From Straminergon stramineum (lineage: Eukaryota; Streptophyta; Bryopsida; Hypnales; Calliergonaceae), in NCBI GenBank assembly GCA_963920665.1, contig OY987268.1:6512501-6576500 (forward strand): DNA of 64,000 nucleotides, read 5' to 3'. The position numbers were made by a program, and so were the translations under genes. The notes beneath the pieces were generated by a model, which saw only the letters and a program-made list of their open reading frames with translations, was not told where the DNA came from and did not search any database. Numbering within the stretch: position 1 is the first letter of the stretch; each line of letters starts with the position of its first letter. This document shows positions 12,801 through 26,026 of the stretch, piece by piece.

Positions 12801-15442
12801 CAAAATTTTCTTGTTCTTATAGTTACTAGAATTTTCTAATTGTATATTAGGTGAAGTATGAGCATTTGAAAAATGAAACATTTGAATCATAGAAAACTCT
12901 TGAGATGTGAGCATTTTAAAAACTTTTTTTTTCAAATTCAAACAATTCTAAGTAGTAATAAATCCTTAAGGTATTAGAATTATTGTAAAAGTCATGAAAT
13001 GCCATCTTCTATTTGGAAGGTGTTTGTCATTTTTTTTTGTAGTTGCAATAAGGTTTCAATGAATGCTAGGGAAACAATCTAATCATGACTTCAATTTAAT
13101 TTTGTAGCCAAAACCTTGTCGACTTTAGTCGTACACCTCATCTTTATATATGTCAATGCATCTACAAAAGTAGCTATTGAAATAAAAATTTATATATCTA
13201 ATATAGTTTTAGCACTGCCTTTTATGTCCCATTGATTTTGACTTAGCATGTGAAAATCTTTTGAATCTTATATCTACAACAATAAATGAGATGATATCTT
13301 GTTTTGGTGAAACCACAAGTAGATCCGTCCATTTACCATGCTATGATTGCCAAAGGTCATCTTAATTAGAATTTCATTAGAATCCAAAATTCCAATGATG
13401 AAAAATCAAATATATCAATGATATAGCTTATACATTTTCAAATTGAAATTTTGAGGAATATGGAATGTTAAGAACATTTAGATGTTATTATGACTCATTT
13501 TCATTAGACACCTATTATAGAAGATGACAACAAGAAACACAATTTGGACTAATCATTGCATTTTAGAGATAGTATTGGAACTTTTCAATATTGACCAACA
13601 TTGGTTTTGATTGAGGTGGCAAGACAAAAACAACATGATTTTGAGACATTATATTAGAGCTAGATTTCTAAACTTTGAATCCCCTACATTATTAAAGTGT
13701 CATAATGTTGAAGTGCCATAACAAAAGTGACCTAATTGAAGCCACTACAATTTTGGAGCCACTTTCGTCTATCCTTTCATCTTCATGATTTGCAAACAAT
13801 AACCATACATAGTCATTAAATATTCAAGTTGTTATTATCCAACTTTGACAGAAGAATGACAAATATGAGAAAAAAAATATATTTATTTTTGTAAACAACT
13901 TCTATAATGAACACATTATATTTTTTCGTATTTCTAACCATCTCATGAATATATGATATTTTTAATGTGATGAACCTTGAATGATAGTTGGCATTTAAGA
14001 TATCATCTTTTGTTTAAATCTATTCATTATTCTTCCATAAATTTTATAATATTAGTCTTGATGAAATGTTGAATGGTTTGAAGAATATTATATAATTATG
14101 GAAAATGGAGAGTTGGCATGAAAAACTTGCTATTTATTTGTCTTACAATGTCTAGTGCTTTATTAGTTTGGACTAAAGACTCTTTTATGTAATTTGAATA
14201 GTACAAATAATGTAAGGTCCCAATTATGATTGTCAATGGTTGTCCATAACAAAACAAAATGTATAAAATAAAAATGATTAGAATATTGTAGAATTTAATT
14301 AGATTTCAGTTATAACTATAAGATTTTTTGACAAAATCCATTGCATAATATTGTCTAATTGACATAGTATTCTATGACAACTAAGAATTTATTTTTATTC
14401 ATGCTTTCATTTGTTAAATTTCACATAGTTTGCTTTATTGGATATTGTAGTCAATTAGAAATACCTAGTTTGACAGTGAAATAGATTATATATATACAAA
14501 TGGTTCTCTTTGATTGTTTACATTGTAGGTAACTAATGTTTGTCTCATGGTTTTACTAGTAGACAACCTAAAAAAAGACCATTGTATAGAATTCCATCCA
14601 AATAAAAAGAAATTGAGTTGGGATGATGCTCAAAAGAATCATTCAACTTTTGTCTTTTTTATGCACAAGATGGGTAATTTTGAAATTTTGTAAATATCAT
14701 TGACAAATTTCAAAAAAAAATCTTGGTATAAAATTTTAGGTGGTTGGGAAATGTCAATCTTGTATTTTCACCTCCAATGAACTCACAAAATCATGATTAT
14801 GTTCTCACAAATAAACTAAATTCTTTAAATACTATGCATAGCTAATCAATAACAAGCACTTTGAAGAATCACATCCCACATTTTATGAAAAAGTGTGGTT
14901 GATGGAATTTTGAGCTATAAAAACATACATCAAAGCATGCTAAGAGAATCAATAATAAAAAAAATTCATAATTTAAAGTTCTATGATTAAATCACAATAT
15001 AATTATACTATCTTTCTATTATTAATTTTCAAATTTAATGAATCTATTTTAAGTACTTTGCAAAATAAAATCTATAGGTACCAAGTATAATAAATAGAAA
15101 TTTTTTAAATTTTTTAAAAATGATTCAAAATCAAAACTTTTAATATAAATTGATGAAGTACATAGTATCAAAATGAGGGTATTTTCATTCAAAAGATATA
15201 TCAAGTTTGGCAAAGTGGAAGTTCTACCAATGGTGGATATTTATAGTCATTAACATGGATTTTCGATTAATTTTAATTTTTGTTGTACTAATGCCACCAT
15301 AGGCCAATTTAGGAAGCCAAATATCAAATATTTCAAAAATAATAAGCCAAATCTAGTCAAAGAATATTCTCTTAGAATGTGAATTTAATTCATTTATAGT
15401 TTGGCTCTATATAGTGATTATAGTCTCTTGCTATCACAAGAG
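6861..15442. other. long intergenic stretch, no gene recognised
   Basis: AT-rich sequence with many stops in all frames. The open frames present (for example 7578-7778, 11178-11429 and 11889-12071) are short, lack recognisable motifs and look random. About 8720-9300 resembles the interiors of the elements at 16522 and 39912: it shares a run ending AAAAAGCTTTGATTCATTC, then GTGAAAGTTATGG. It is probably a badly decayed relative. A short GA run lies near 10413. Confidence 0.5.
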
Positions 15443-16087
15443 CCTTAACCAAATTTAGGGGTTAAGGCACCAAATTCAAGTATAGACAAAACTTTGAAGT
15501 TAATTAAAACCGTATCTACTTATTATTTTTAATAGTTTATATTATTGAAATATTATTTTTGAAGTCAAGTTTTAGCATCAGAAATTGGATCTTAAAAATC
15601 ATTGATTATGATTTTTCTATTCAAAATTTTGTGTAGGGAGACCATTGCAAATCTTGATTTTATAGTGTTGAGGTCTTTTGGAAGTGAGCCTCAAATACAA
15701 TAGGAATTCATTTATATATATATATAAGCTTTGAAGAAGCCATAATCAAAATTGATTGGGGTCATGCATGCTTTGCCCTTTAAGTTCATATTTCATTGGT
15801 GACCAATTTTTTAAATTTGACTTGTGAAAAGACTCAAAAGAGCATTAGAAAACTTCAAATCACTTTCTCACTTTTTAACACCCTCATTATCAAACATTAT
15901 GGTCTTTCAACCTATAAGTGATATTATTGAGTTTTCTTTTCCTATATGATCTCTAACATGTCTAGTTTAAATATGTATAATTACAGTTCAAAAATATTAA
16001 TTAAACTTATCAAAATCTTGAATTTTTGTTCAATTTTAAAAAAAATCCTAGAAGCTCAAAAAAGGCCTTAGACATTTAGGGGTAAAA
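15443..16087 (-). mobile_element. diverged inverted-repeat element (TTAACCCC family, subfamily 2)
   Basis: Read on the minus strand, this matches the first part of the element at 35352. Shared blocks include AAACTAGACATGTTAGAGATC, then ATAGGAAAAGAAAA, then the TCTAAGGCC..GAGCTTCT start and the GGTGCCTTA end. TTTACCCCTAAAT-like and TTAGGGGTTAAGG motifs mark its edges. It lacks the internal insertion (35988-36404) seen in the other copy. No coding capacity is visible. Confidence 0.55.
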
Positions 16088-16521
16088 AACATGGCACATT
16101 AGCACAATGATTTAAGTTTTCATTTCCAAGGAAAATTACCTACATTGTGACACTTTACAAATGGAGTATTACAAAAAGATTTCATAAACTTCTTTATTGT
16201 TTTGTAAACTTGTGCTCTAAATCCATTTTAAAATGTTTATGTCCTTGCCTCCCAAAAATCTATCAAAATATTAAAAAATATAAAATTCCATAAGATCTAG
16301 ATGTAGCCTCTAACACTTTGCCAAGGACAAATTAGAGGGCAAATTTTATACATTCATGCTTTAAAGTCAAGGATTGAAAACTGACCACTCTAGGTTCATA
16401 TATACTAGAGAATTTCTATCCATGTCCTTGACAAAGTGTTTGACAATGTCACATTTACTCTAAGGGTCATCTTCTCAAAAATGCCACACTTTGATAGAAA
16501 GCCATTATCCTATTTTGGAGC
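16088..16521. other. intergenic, nothing recognised
   Basis: AT-rich spacer between two TTAACCCC-type elements. No coding or structural signal was seen. Confidence 0.4.
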
Positions 16522-17460
16522 CTTAACCCCTAAAAGATTAGCCTTGTGTTTTGGGCAACATAAATTTTTTGGGCAAGTATATGTGAGTGGAGATTTGACT
16601 TATTTAGGTTGAAATTTTTCTACAAGGTAAAGACAATGAATATCTTTCATGAGTGCTGAATTTCATTTCATTTGAGTATATAGATGAAAAGTTATCATGC
16701 AAAATGTTGTTTGTTTCTCAACTCAGGCAACCCACATAGATAAGAAAAAATCACTTTTTTGGGAAATAAAAATTTGAAATTGATTTTCTAGTTTTATATA
16801 TACATGGAAAGCTTTGAATCATTCTATTTTGATCATTGAGTCAAAACTTATTAGGATTTTTTGTTTGTGGGCAGTTATGGATTCTCTATTGTAAAATAAA
16901 CTTTAAAGTACTTTATCTTACTCAATTTTCAATATTTTTGGAAAAAATTAAAATCACATGATGTAGATTTCTTATTACAACATTGCAACCATTGGGATTG
17001 ACATTTTTCAATTCCATAATTAAATTCTTAACAATTTCGTATTTTGAATCATTCTCTATTTCTTTCTACTTACTATTTGTTTCCTATATGTTGTACAATT
17101 TCAAATGATCTGAGAATTTTCAAGCATGTGGCCAACTTGTCTAGAAAAAAGAATACTAAGAAGCACCACCATTTTGGACATTTTTTCATAGAAAAGTGAG
17201 CTTGTGAAGTGCAACTGCCTTGTTTTTCACAGGGCCAAAAATATGATTTTAGTGAATTTGAATGCTTAAATCTTGCAATCCACGTGGTGGAAATTTCTGA
17301 AATTTTTACCACATGTTCTCAAGTCAGCATACTACAAGATCCTATGGTTACATGTGCCATAAAAAGTTTTTTTCAAAATTCAATTCTTGCACTAAAAATG
17401 GTAGTACATTTTGGAGCATTTTTGATGAAACATAGTACGTTATGAAACTATAGGGGTTAA
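16522..17460 (+). mobile_element. non-coding inverted-repeat element, copy 1 (about 939 bp)
   Basis: It starts CTTAACCCCTAAAAG and ends ACTATAGGGGTTAA, giving terminal inverted repeats with a TTAACCCCTA core. The interior is collinear with 39912-40848, including ATAAAAATTTGAAATTG, AAAGCTTTGAATCATTC, GTTATGGATTCTCTA and TTTGGACATTTTTTCATA. The two copies differ by only 2 bp in length. TA at both borders could be a target duplication but is not decisive. Two overlapping open frames (17073-17312 minus, 17209-17445 plus) fall inside and are incidental. I do not recognise the superfamily. Confidence 0.65.
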
Positions 17461-18317
17461 ATCACCTCAAATTATTTCATAAGTATCCTCTGTTACAACC
17501 ACTCAAAGCTCAAAACTGCCTCCTTTATCTGCAATTTCAGTCACCACAAGCTCTCAAGGATGTCCCATGGGAGTTAAAGAATTCATAGAGGCAACCAATA
17601 GGTGTTCACACCTATTGTGATTAAGAAAGGCTTGTTTAAAAGTCATCTGTCATGATTGTAGAGAAAATTGCCATTTTTTCTTTTTTTCTTAAGGCTAACA
17701 ATGCTACCTCAAAAAATCATCATTTGAAATGTCCATTGTCTAGGGACAAAGGCAATGGGAATTTTTGGTTCTTCTTCTTTAATCTATCTTGAACTCTTGA
17801 AGTTATATACAATCTTTGAATTATGAATTTTTTTTCTGTTTAATATGCTATTTTTAATTCCATTACAATACAATTCTCACCTTAAAACTTCTTTTTGCAA
17901 ACCTATTCCAAAATCCATCAAATTTTTTGAAAATGAATGAATAATAAAATCTATTGGTACATTATAATTTACATAAAATAATTTGAACTTTAAGGGAAAA
18001 AAAATTCTTTGTGTTGATTATTTTCACTTATTTGGATATATGAAAGATTTTTGGTTTAGAATTCAATCAACAAAACTCATTTTCATGAACTTTGGAATGT
18101 TCTTTTTCTCTACGACATTGACCAATAGAACATGTAATGTTTTGAATGAATTTAGTGTATAGAGATCAAAATCATGATTTGATTAATTTGTTATAGATAC
18201 AAACACAAGATTGATACTCAAGAAAAATCACAAAGAGGGTGAATTACCATACATAAAAAAATCCCCATACTTGATTCCTTATGAATAGAGCACTTTTGGA
18301 TAGAGGCAACAATATTT
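17461..18317. other. intergenic, nothing recognised
   Basis: AT-rich sequence between the inverted-repeat element and the larger repeat complex. No gene, RNA or repeat structure was seen. Confidence 0.4.
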
Positions 18318-19550
18318 GGTACAAGTGAGTGAGTGAGAGAGCATACTTTTTCTTGTCACCCCATTTTCAGGGCATTTTCTGTCATTCCTATACCTAAAAT
18401 TCTCTATTGTACAATACTGTACTTCATATTTCAAGTTTCATATTCGACACATGCGTCTGCAAGAATTGTCAAAAAATTTTTACATGTGTATAATCCTTCA
18501 AAAGCATCAAGGTTCATAAGTATTGTTTAATGAAACTCAATATAGTATTCCCTCACGAATCCATAAGATTCAGCAAGAATAGTTTTCAATCTATTCTGTC
18601 AAGCCATTCTAGTTTGTCTTCACCTTTCCTGCTAATCTTGCTTGATTGGGAGGGAGGGTGGGGACATTTAAATTTCAACTCAGTACCGTTTGTGCTAAGC
18701 ATCCTCTGTTAACTGTTGTCCGTGTAAAGAAAATCCTACATAGTCATTTCTATTAACAAGAATTCAACAGTATATGTGCTCATTGCTCTCATCTTGATCA
18801 TCCAGCAAGAGTTCATAGAGTTCAAGAGATGCAGTGTCGAATAGCATAGAATAAGATGAAGCAAAAGTTCAAAATTGCAGGAATTGTCGGTTTATACTCC
18901 AATCTTGAGTAAGCATGTCTCACTTGTGCCCATGCCTCCAACACACAAACATGAGTGTTAGAAAGACGTACACGAGATGTCTTCAAAATGCTTGCACCTT
19001 GTTATCGGAGCCTGAGATTAGAATACCTACAGACATTCAAGCAATCAAGATCTTCTTTCATACTATAACCTCAACTCTCTCAAATGCACATGGCGATCAA
19101 GGTGTAAAACCTATGTCGCCATTCAATGATTGTCCATACTATCTTTCGAACCTCTCTTCAATGCTGGATCGCTCACCAAGAAGGATCGGTCGCAACTCGT
19201 CCAGCGTCGAGAGGTGTGTGCAATAGTGGCGAGTGCAGAATACCCTCTGTGCACATTCCAGCTCTCAAGGCATGGAGTTCAACGTCCGTCCTGGAGTTGC
19301 CACGTTGCTCTTCCAGAAGCTTCGATATTCCCTAGTATCGTCTGCACCACAGTATGTGCAGGGTATCGCGTGGCCCAATCAGTGTATACTGTATTGCAAT
19401 CTTTATAGTCGACAGTAGAAATCACGATTTTAGGGTATTGATCTCCCTATTATGTATTAGGTTTTGTACCAATTATGTTGGTTATTGTATTGTAAGTTCC
19501 TCTTTGAAACTCATCTTTTCTAGGACAGGAGAGAGAGAGAGAGAGAGAGA
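18318..19550 (+). repeat. unclassified repeat R, uninterrupted copy
   Basis: This is the intact copy of a sequence found again from 21024 on. Shared blocks include GGGCATTTTCTGTCATTCC, GGGAGGGAGGGTGGG, GTCGGTTTATACTCCAATC, CAACACACAAACATGAGTG and the GTTCAACGTCCGTCCTGGAG block. It ends in a GA-rich run. An internal TTGTTATCGGAGCC motif resembles the plant retrotransposon primer-binding sequence TGGTATCAGAGCC. It is useful as the empty-site reference for both CACTA insertions in the other copy. Short open frames here are unsupported. Confidence 0.65.
19526..19550. repeat. GA microsatellite
   Basis: A run of about ten GA units. A related but imperfect GA run closes the second copy of the repeat at about 33838-33858. 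Confidence 0.85.
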
Positions 19551-21023
19551 AGACAATTACGCAACATCCCATAACTGGGCACCTTCTAACAATTCACAAA
19601 TAATTTTGTAGTATGATACAATTGTCATCCTCCAGTTTTCAAAAGCTAATCGACATCGTTGTGATGGACTAGAGTTAGAACGAAAAGTCAAGTGCTGCTA
19701 ATTATATGCAGATATGTAAGGGACGGAAAGAAGCAGGATTGTGGTCTAACTGCCAAAGGGACATGCTTCTCAAATCAGTTAGGCCATATTGCCAGACCAT
19801 CGTGGTAAGTCTATTTCCACAGAAAAATCCGTACAGCAAGAATAATGCTAAAGAGAAATTTGAATGTTCATAGACGACGTGATAATCCAAAAAACAACAA
19901 CTTACCACAGAACAAAAGTCCTAGGCAATTCGGGAATAAATTTTTGGAAAGTATCAGAAGTAGCTTCCGATGCTCAATTCAGGGGGGAATAATCTCACTT
20001 GCGCCCATGCATCCCAACACACAATTAGTTTGTTAGAATATGCACGCAAGGTGTCTACAATTAAACCCCAATTGTTATCCTTTGCATAAATTGAACAAAC
20101 AAAGCATTAAGCTGAAAAAGTAATAACATTCTAAAAGAACCTATCCTATGATGGTAGAATCATCTGTCATGGTGGATCGAAGCTACTGTAAAAGCTTGAC
20201 ACACCTTCCCTCCCCTTTTCCGCTGCCTTGTGAGGTTGAACTCACAGCAACTCTAGAAGTGATTACGGTAGTTCAAAATGGAATAGCAATGTGAGCTACT
20301 AACTACGTGCAGTTACGTTTTCAGTAAATTGAATAGAGAAGACGCAATAGCAAAGTCTTATGCTGGCGAGAGACTGAACATTCGAGAAATGTCGCATTTT
20401 GAATTAGGAATTCAAAACCCATTACTCAATCAGGAAAATTGCAGGAAAGAGAAGGAACCGTAGAGCCATGCCTAGGAGATGATGGAGCTAGTGGTGGTGG
20501 ACTACCACCGTGGTACTGGGAGGATACTCATAAAATTGAGTCCACATACTGATGCCAGGTGCAGGAGTAAAAAATAGAAGCAAAAGGCATCAATTCCTAG
20601 AGTGGTTACAACTTGGTACGTGGTGAGGGAGTAAGGTGGGTATGTACCCTTGTAAGGCAGTGTCAAGATAGACCTTTGTAGTGGTCATGAGTTATGAACA
20701 CCACTTTTAATGTGTTTGCGATTTTTCATGAAAAAATTCTGAAAAAATTCCGAAAAAATTCATCCCCTCATTCCAGATCATCATTTGTGGAACATTAGGG
20801 ATTATGTCTGCACAGTTTAAGCAAACTAATTCCCACAGGGGTCAAGGGAGGTAGGTGGGTACAGAGCAAGAAAGTAAATTTCACTTTCAGTTTTCTTAAA
20901 AAGAAAAGAAAAGAACACCCCCATGTGATATTAGTAAATAGCCATCGAGCTATAGTTCTTATTGAATTTTCAACGTTAGATTAGTGTACATTTAGGGAGG
21001 CCTAAACTACATTACGGAGGGAG
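19551..21023. other. sequence between the two R copies, with a partial third copy
   Basis: Slightly GC-richer than its surroundings but without a recognisable gene. Positions 19985-20065 repeat part of R in diverged form: TCTCACTTGCGCCCATGC, then CCAACACACA, then GTTAGAATATGCACGCAAGGTG. A purine-rich tract, GGAGGGAGGAAGAGA, sits just before the second R copy, like a polypurine tract. If the two R copies are long terminal repeats, this is the internal region of a small non-coding retroelement. That is a hypothesis only. Confidence 0.4.
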
Positions 21024-21893
21024 GAAGAGATCACACTTTTCTTGACACCCCTAATCAGGGCATTTTTTGTCATTCCAATCCCTAATATTCTCTATTTTGT
21101 GTAGTTTCATGTCCGATTCATGCCTTTGCAAGAATTGTCATAAAATCTCATAAAATGAATGTAACCACTTACAAGAATCAAGGCTTATCACAAAAGATTT
21201 AAGCAATATAGGTTGTACCAAATCTTTCCGAATCTTGTAAGATTACGGTAGGAAGATTTTTCACGAAATTTCGTTGCAATATTTCAATCTGTCGTTCCAT
21301 TCCCTGCTCATCTTGCTCAATCGGGAGGGAGGGTGGGAACTTCTAAAGTTCATAAACAGTAAGTACATTCTATTCCAGCTAGCATGTGCGAAAACTTTCC
21401 ACTGTGGTCCATTGGCTATGAACATTGTTGTTACAAAACATCCTACATCATCATTTCGCTTAGTACGAACTTGACATTGTTTGCGCTTTTTTACTCGCAT
21501 CTTAATCATACAGCACGAGTTGATAGAGAACAATGTAGAATAACATAAAGTGAAATGAAGATCAAAATTGCAGGAGCTGTCGGTTTATACTCCAATCTTG
21601 AGCGAGCATATCTCACCTGTGCCCATGCCCCCAACACACAAACATGAGTGTTAGAAAGACGTACACCAAGTGTCTTCAACATGCTTGCACCTTGTTATCA
21701 GAGCCTAAGATTAGAATACCTGCAGACATTCAAGCAATCAAGATCTTCTTTCATACTATAACCTCCGCTCTCTCAAATGCACATGGCGATCAAGGTGTAA
21801 AACCTGTGTCGCCATTCGGTGATTGTCCATACTGTCTTTCGAACCTCTCTTCAATGCTAGATTGCTCACCAAGAAGGACCAATTGCAATTCGT
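21024..21893 (+). repeat. repeat R, second copy, left part
   Basis: Collinear with 18340-19200 but clearly diverged. The match stops at AATTCGT (21887-21893), exactly where a CACTA element begins. It resumes at CGTCCAGCG (28044) and again at TGTGCAACAG (33668). The intact copy reads ACTCGTCCAGCG at the same place, which proves the insertion point. Confidence 0.8.
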
Positions 21894-22094
21894 CACTAGA
21901 AGAAAACACACAGTCGTCCAACTGCGAAATTTAGACACTTAGACGTCAGATCAGACATTAGGCATGTCGACGTAGGTGTCTAATCACATCACATCTGCAA
22001 AAATAGGGGTCGGACATCCAAGAATTAGCTTGGATAGCGGCATGCTAAGCATCGGACATCCAAAAAAACACTGGTCAATGTGTGCCAGAACTCT

Positions 22095-22240
22095 GCCATG
22101 TGGCTACAAATTTGGTGCCACGTGAGCACGGGTAGCCAGGTTGGCAATTTTCTCATCCATCCAATTTTGGTGATGTGGCATCTGATGTGTACATTGACCA
22201 GGGAGTCAACATTAGGTGACGTGGCGTCTTCGAATGCTCA
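22095..22240. repeat. left subterminal ACGT-type motifs of CACTA 1
   Basis: Several copies of a motif like TGACGTGGC or GCCACGTGA occur (GCCATGTGGC, GGTGCCACGTGAGC, GATGTGGCATC, GTGACGTGGCG, CTCACGTGGAC). The same motif clusters near the other end. Clustered subterminal motifs are the usual binding sites for CACTA accessory proteins, so that is the inferred role. They also contain the plant bZIP ACGT core. Confidence 0.5.
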
Positions 22241-23465
22241 CGTGGACAATTTTGGTGTGTGGAGAAGCCTCTTCTGGAGCTTTCTACATACATATGGAAG
22301 ATGTCTTTTCAGACATCACAAAGTCTAACACGATGTTGTTCTAGACACAACTATGTTAAAGACAATGTTTATGCGGAACATGCACTGCTGGTAAGCACGT
22401 CAATTCTAATGCCATTTGTGTCGTCTGAGGCTTTCACAGTGGGGCATTCGACATGGTTAAGGACATGTTCATGCAATTCTCTACTAGACGTGTGGCGCGT
22501 TGGATGTCAACATTCACATGTACAACATTTTTATAAGTAACAAATCATTTTAGACAACATGTGCATGCTTCATACTAATGTGCTTGAAGATTGGGTTTGA
22601 GCATGGGATATCTGAAATGACACTAACTAGTTAGGCAATTGAGAAGCACAAGTCTGTGTAGACAATGTTCAAGACGTGTATAGGGCTATGTTTAATGACA
22701 TGCATGCATAGCTTTTGATGCTTCCACGTTTAGGGCAAGCTTAGATGTGATAGCAATGTGCACTGTGAGACGTGAATGAAGACATGTTGTAGACTTCACG
22801 GACATTGACACTAAATTGAAGGGGTCTAGGATTAAGTCCTACCTAACCACATGGTGCATTCCTATGTGCGCTTGTAGACAAACATTGAGACATCAAAACA
22901 ATGCGGTGCAACATTGCAATGATCGTGAGGACATTGAACATTAGACATTGTGCCCACATTTGAAGAGACCTAAACAACACTCTGGCATGGCACGTATTTA
23001 CCAAAGTTGGTTTTACACTATATCAATGAATGACATTGCATAGCAAGAGAGCTTAGCACAATCACAATACTTGAAATACATGCACCATTGAATGGAGGAA
23101 CCTTTAGGCAAACAAAAAATATCATATTCATATATAGGTAAAGTGTTGCAAGGAAAACAAATCTCCATGAGGAGAACAAAGCTTTTATAAAAGGCAATAT
23201 AGCACAACATGCCCCACAAAAAATATGATAGACACTAAACCTGTTTAGATAATCATGAAATAGTACCACCAAGAAGTTCTCACAATGTTGCGTGAAGCGT
23301 CCTCTATGTCTAAGCAAACATCTGAGCGTTGAAGGCAAGGTCTCCATGGATAGGAGGAGTCCTACAAACAAACGCTAGACGTTAGTGACAATGGACAAAC
23401 AAACAACTGAAGGCCTACCAGCCACATATCCATGCTTTTGAGAGAATCAAAACACACCTCAATGG

Positions 23466-24344
23466 TCATTTCTTCCGTGATGCTTCTCCTTTTTTGGGTT
23501 GCCCCCCTCTTGTAGGGGGATTGCGTTTGGGCACTTGCTACATGGTTCCCTTTGTAGCCTTCACAGTGGTGACCACTTGTGTTGGCTTTGGTGTTGGCTT
23601 CAAGGTCCTTGTCACTCCATTGACGCGAGACGACGATCCCGTAGATGGAAGATTTGCAACCTGATTGCACATAATACTACCATACATACTATTAGAACTA
23701 AATGATAAAACACTATAATAAGAGAGAGATACAGAATGTCCAATACAATGTCTAAAACAACACACCAATGTCTAGCTCCCATCTATGTTCTTGTCCCATC
23801 CAACATGAGAAATACCTCTCGAGGGTTGGATTGCCCTACCAAGGCAATAGGAGTACCCTCTCCCTCGACGGATGTAGGCTGAGCCACTACGGAATATGGA
23901 TCCACAGGGACGTCCACGGGAGCGCTCACCGCGTTATCAACAAGCGTTGCAGGGGGGTTAAGGGCCACTCCGTCAATGCCGGGAGTGGTACCAACAGCAA
24001 CATCAACCTCAATCTGTTCGGGATCAATGTCTCATGCGTTGTCCGGTAGATGGTCCATCAAGTAATCAACCTCAAGCTCTACGTCCTCATCTACATCCAC
24101 GCCAAGGTCTGCACCAACTTCACCAGCCTGCACAGCATTGGTTCTATCTCCATCAACATCACCTACAGTAGTGTTGTGACCGTGAAAGACTTGGGGAATA
24201 TCGATGTAGACGTTGCCCTGCAAGAGTACCAGGCCTGCGGGTGTTGATGCAAGTATCTGATTCTATACACTATCAGGGCCAAAGGATTGCACAAGCAAAC
24301 TGATCAAGTTATTCATCTCAGCAAGATGACCTCCAATCTCTGAC
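23466..24344 (-). pseudogene. broken CACTA-internal protein gene, 3' part (transposase-associated?)
   Basis: On the minus strand a reading frame runs from about 24344 to 23816, with in-frame stops near 24271 (TAG) and 24034 (TGA). A good donor (GAG then GTATTT) follows. An acceptor at 23661 (TGCAATCAG) opens a second exon (23660-23466) in the same frame, which ends at TGA after one more in-frame TAG. The product has a GGHLAEMNNLISLLVQSFGP start, an acidic linker rich in D, E and V, then STGSSSRVNG and a basic tail (PKRNPPTRGGQPKKGEASRKK, positions 23466-23530). Acidic linkers and basic tails occur in plant En/Spm-type transposases. I infer that origin from position and composition, not from a catalytic domain. 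It is clearly non-functional. Confidence 0.45.
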
Positions 24345-24869
24345 CTTCATATATTTCAAGATATCAAAAAGGGCATCTAAGTACAGGGATTTCTAAAAGG
24401 ATGTGACTCAAGCAACATAGCTATTGCTATAGTCAGAAACTGAGATTCAACACGCACAAGGCCTTGATCACTGATCATGACAACACAAGTCTCACAATTA
24501 CCGATTTGAACACCGTATGACTGCAATAGCACGGTCCCATGGTCCTGGAATTTCACCATGACATTTAGACATCTTAGACGTCTACAACGATGGATTTACA
24601 TCAACAACAACATGCAATCTCACCAAAATAATCAATAAAAATATAAGCCCAAGCCCAAGCACCAACACCTTAGGGGGCACAGCCAATCCATGTCAACACA
24701 AAGAATTTAAAACATCAGGGGGGCTTCCAATGGGGGCCTCAATGTTCATGAACATAAACTACGTTTCCTGACCTATTAAAACCCTAAACCCATAGAGGGG
24801 CGAGAATGTGTAGTTAACAACTGGAATCAGATTGTTTGCTTCAATGTCCAAAACAGTGTCTGCATCCAC

Positions 24870-25510
24870 ATTGACATGTCCGCACCAAGACTAAGACCTC
24901 ATACCAAGTATCAAATGACCGGATTTGTGGCATCACACAAGCATTCTCACCCTAAAACTAACGACAACCCTAATTAAAGCTCGACAAAGGCTCCTTGAGG
25001 ACAAGGGTTGAGGACGAAGGCAACATGATGAAGGCAACAAGTTCACTGAGATTATCCCCCCCTAAGCCCCGACATAGAAATAAGAAGACATTGTAATGGA
25101 ATCGGACCGCCTTCACTCAATGTCAAAAACAAGGTCCAAGACATCGTTGAGACGGTCGCACTAAGACTGAGACCTCGTACCAAGCATCAAACGACTAGAT
25201 TTGTGGTATCACACAAGCGTTCTCACCCTAAAACTAACGACAACCCTAATTAAAGCTCGTCAAAGGCTCCTTGAGGACAAGGGTTGAGGATGAAGGCAAC
25301 ATGATGAAGGCAACAAGTTCACTGAGATTATCCCCCCCTAAGCCCCGACATAGAAATAAGAAGACGTTGTAATGGAATCGGACCGCCTTGACTCAATGTC
25401 GAAAACAGGGTCCAAGATAGCGTTGAGACGGCCGCACTAAGACTGAGACCTCGTACCAAGCATCAAACGATTGGATTTGTGGCATCACACAAGCGTCGTC
25501 ACCCTAAAAC
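24870..25510. repeat. 276-bp tandem duplication inside CACTA 1
   Basis: The block GACCTCGTACCAAGCATCAAA..GGATTTGTGG..CACACAAGCG recurs with an exact 276-bp spacing; GACCTC ends at 24900, 25176 and 25452. Each unit contains CACCCTAAAACTAACGACAA and CTCCTTGAGGACAAGGGTTG. Two full units and part of a third are present, and they are highly similar, so the duplication is fairly recent. Confidence 0.75.
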
Positions 25511-26026
25511 TCACTTGGATTGTGTAGGCGGCTACTTCTATGGAGGTTTTGGGTGGATGCAGTGGGCGCCTTGGCTGCCTCCATTGTTGAGGTGAGTGAT
25601 GTGGCCACAACCCCCTCCAAAAAGTTCTTGAAAATGTTGAGACCTGCACTATCCCTATCAAGATCATGATCTCCTTTTGTTAAAGTTCCTTCTCCACTTG
25701 GAAACGGAAGACAACTATGCGCACCTGAGTGAAGTGTCATGTTGCACACAAAAGATTGCTCTCAATTCCAAAGCTAAATTTTTGAACAGTCTGCAAGAAG
25801 ATGCCTTAGGGTTCCACACGACAGGCAAAAGCAGGTGTCCACTTTTTTAGGGTTCCACGCGACAGGCAAAAGTCGGCAGCTACTTTTTTAGGGTTCCGTA
25901 GTCACGACAGAACATCATAACGTCCATTCCAATGTCTTCTAAGACATCTAAGAGTCCCAAGTGGCACACCTTTTTAAACCATTTCTGTCAAAATAGATGA
26001 CAACAACAGTAGTATAATATAATTTC

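Noticed and set aside
17073..17445. Overlapping open frames on both strands
   Set aside because: They lie inside a non-coding inverted-repeat element. The other copy of that element does not preserve the frames as a protein.
18915..19611. Several plus-strand open frames of 60-103 codons in repeat R
   Set aside because: Different frames overlap, none has a known domain, and the second repeat copy is diverged and interrupted. It is better explained as a repeat than as a gene.
22080..22540. Open frames near the left end of CACTA 1
   Set aside because: They fall in the motif-rich subterminal region and show no transposase motifs.
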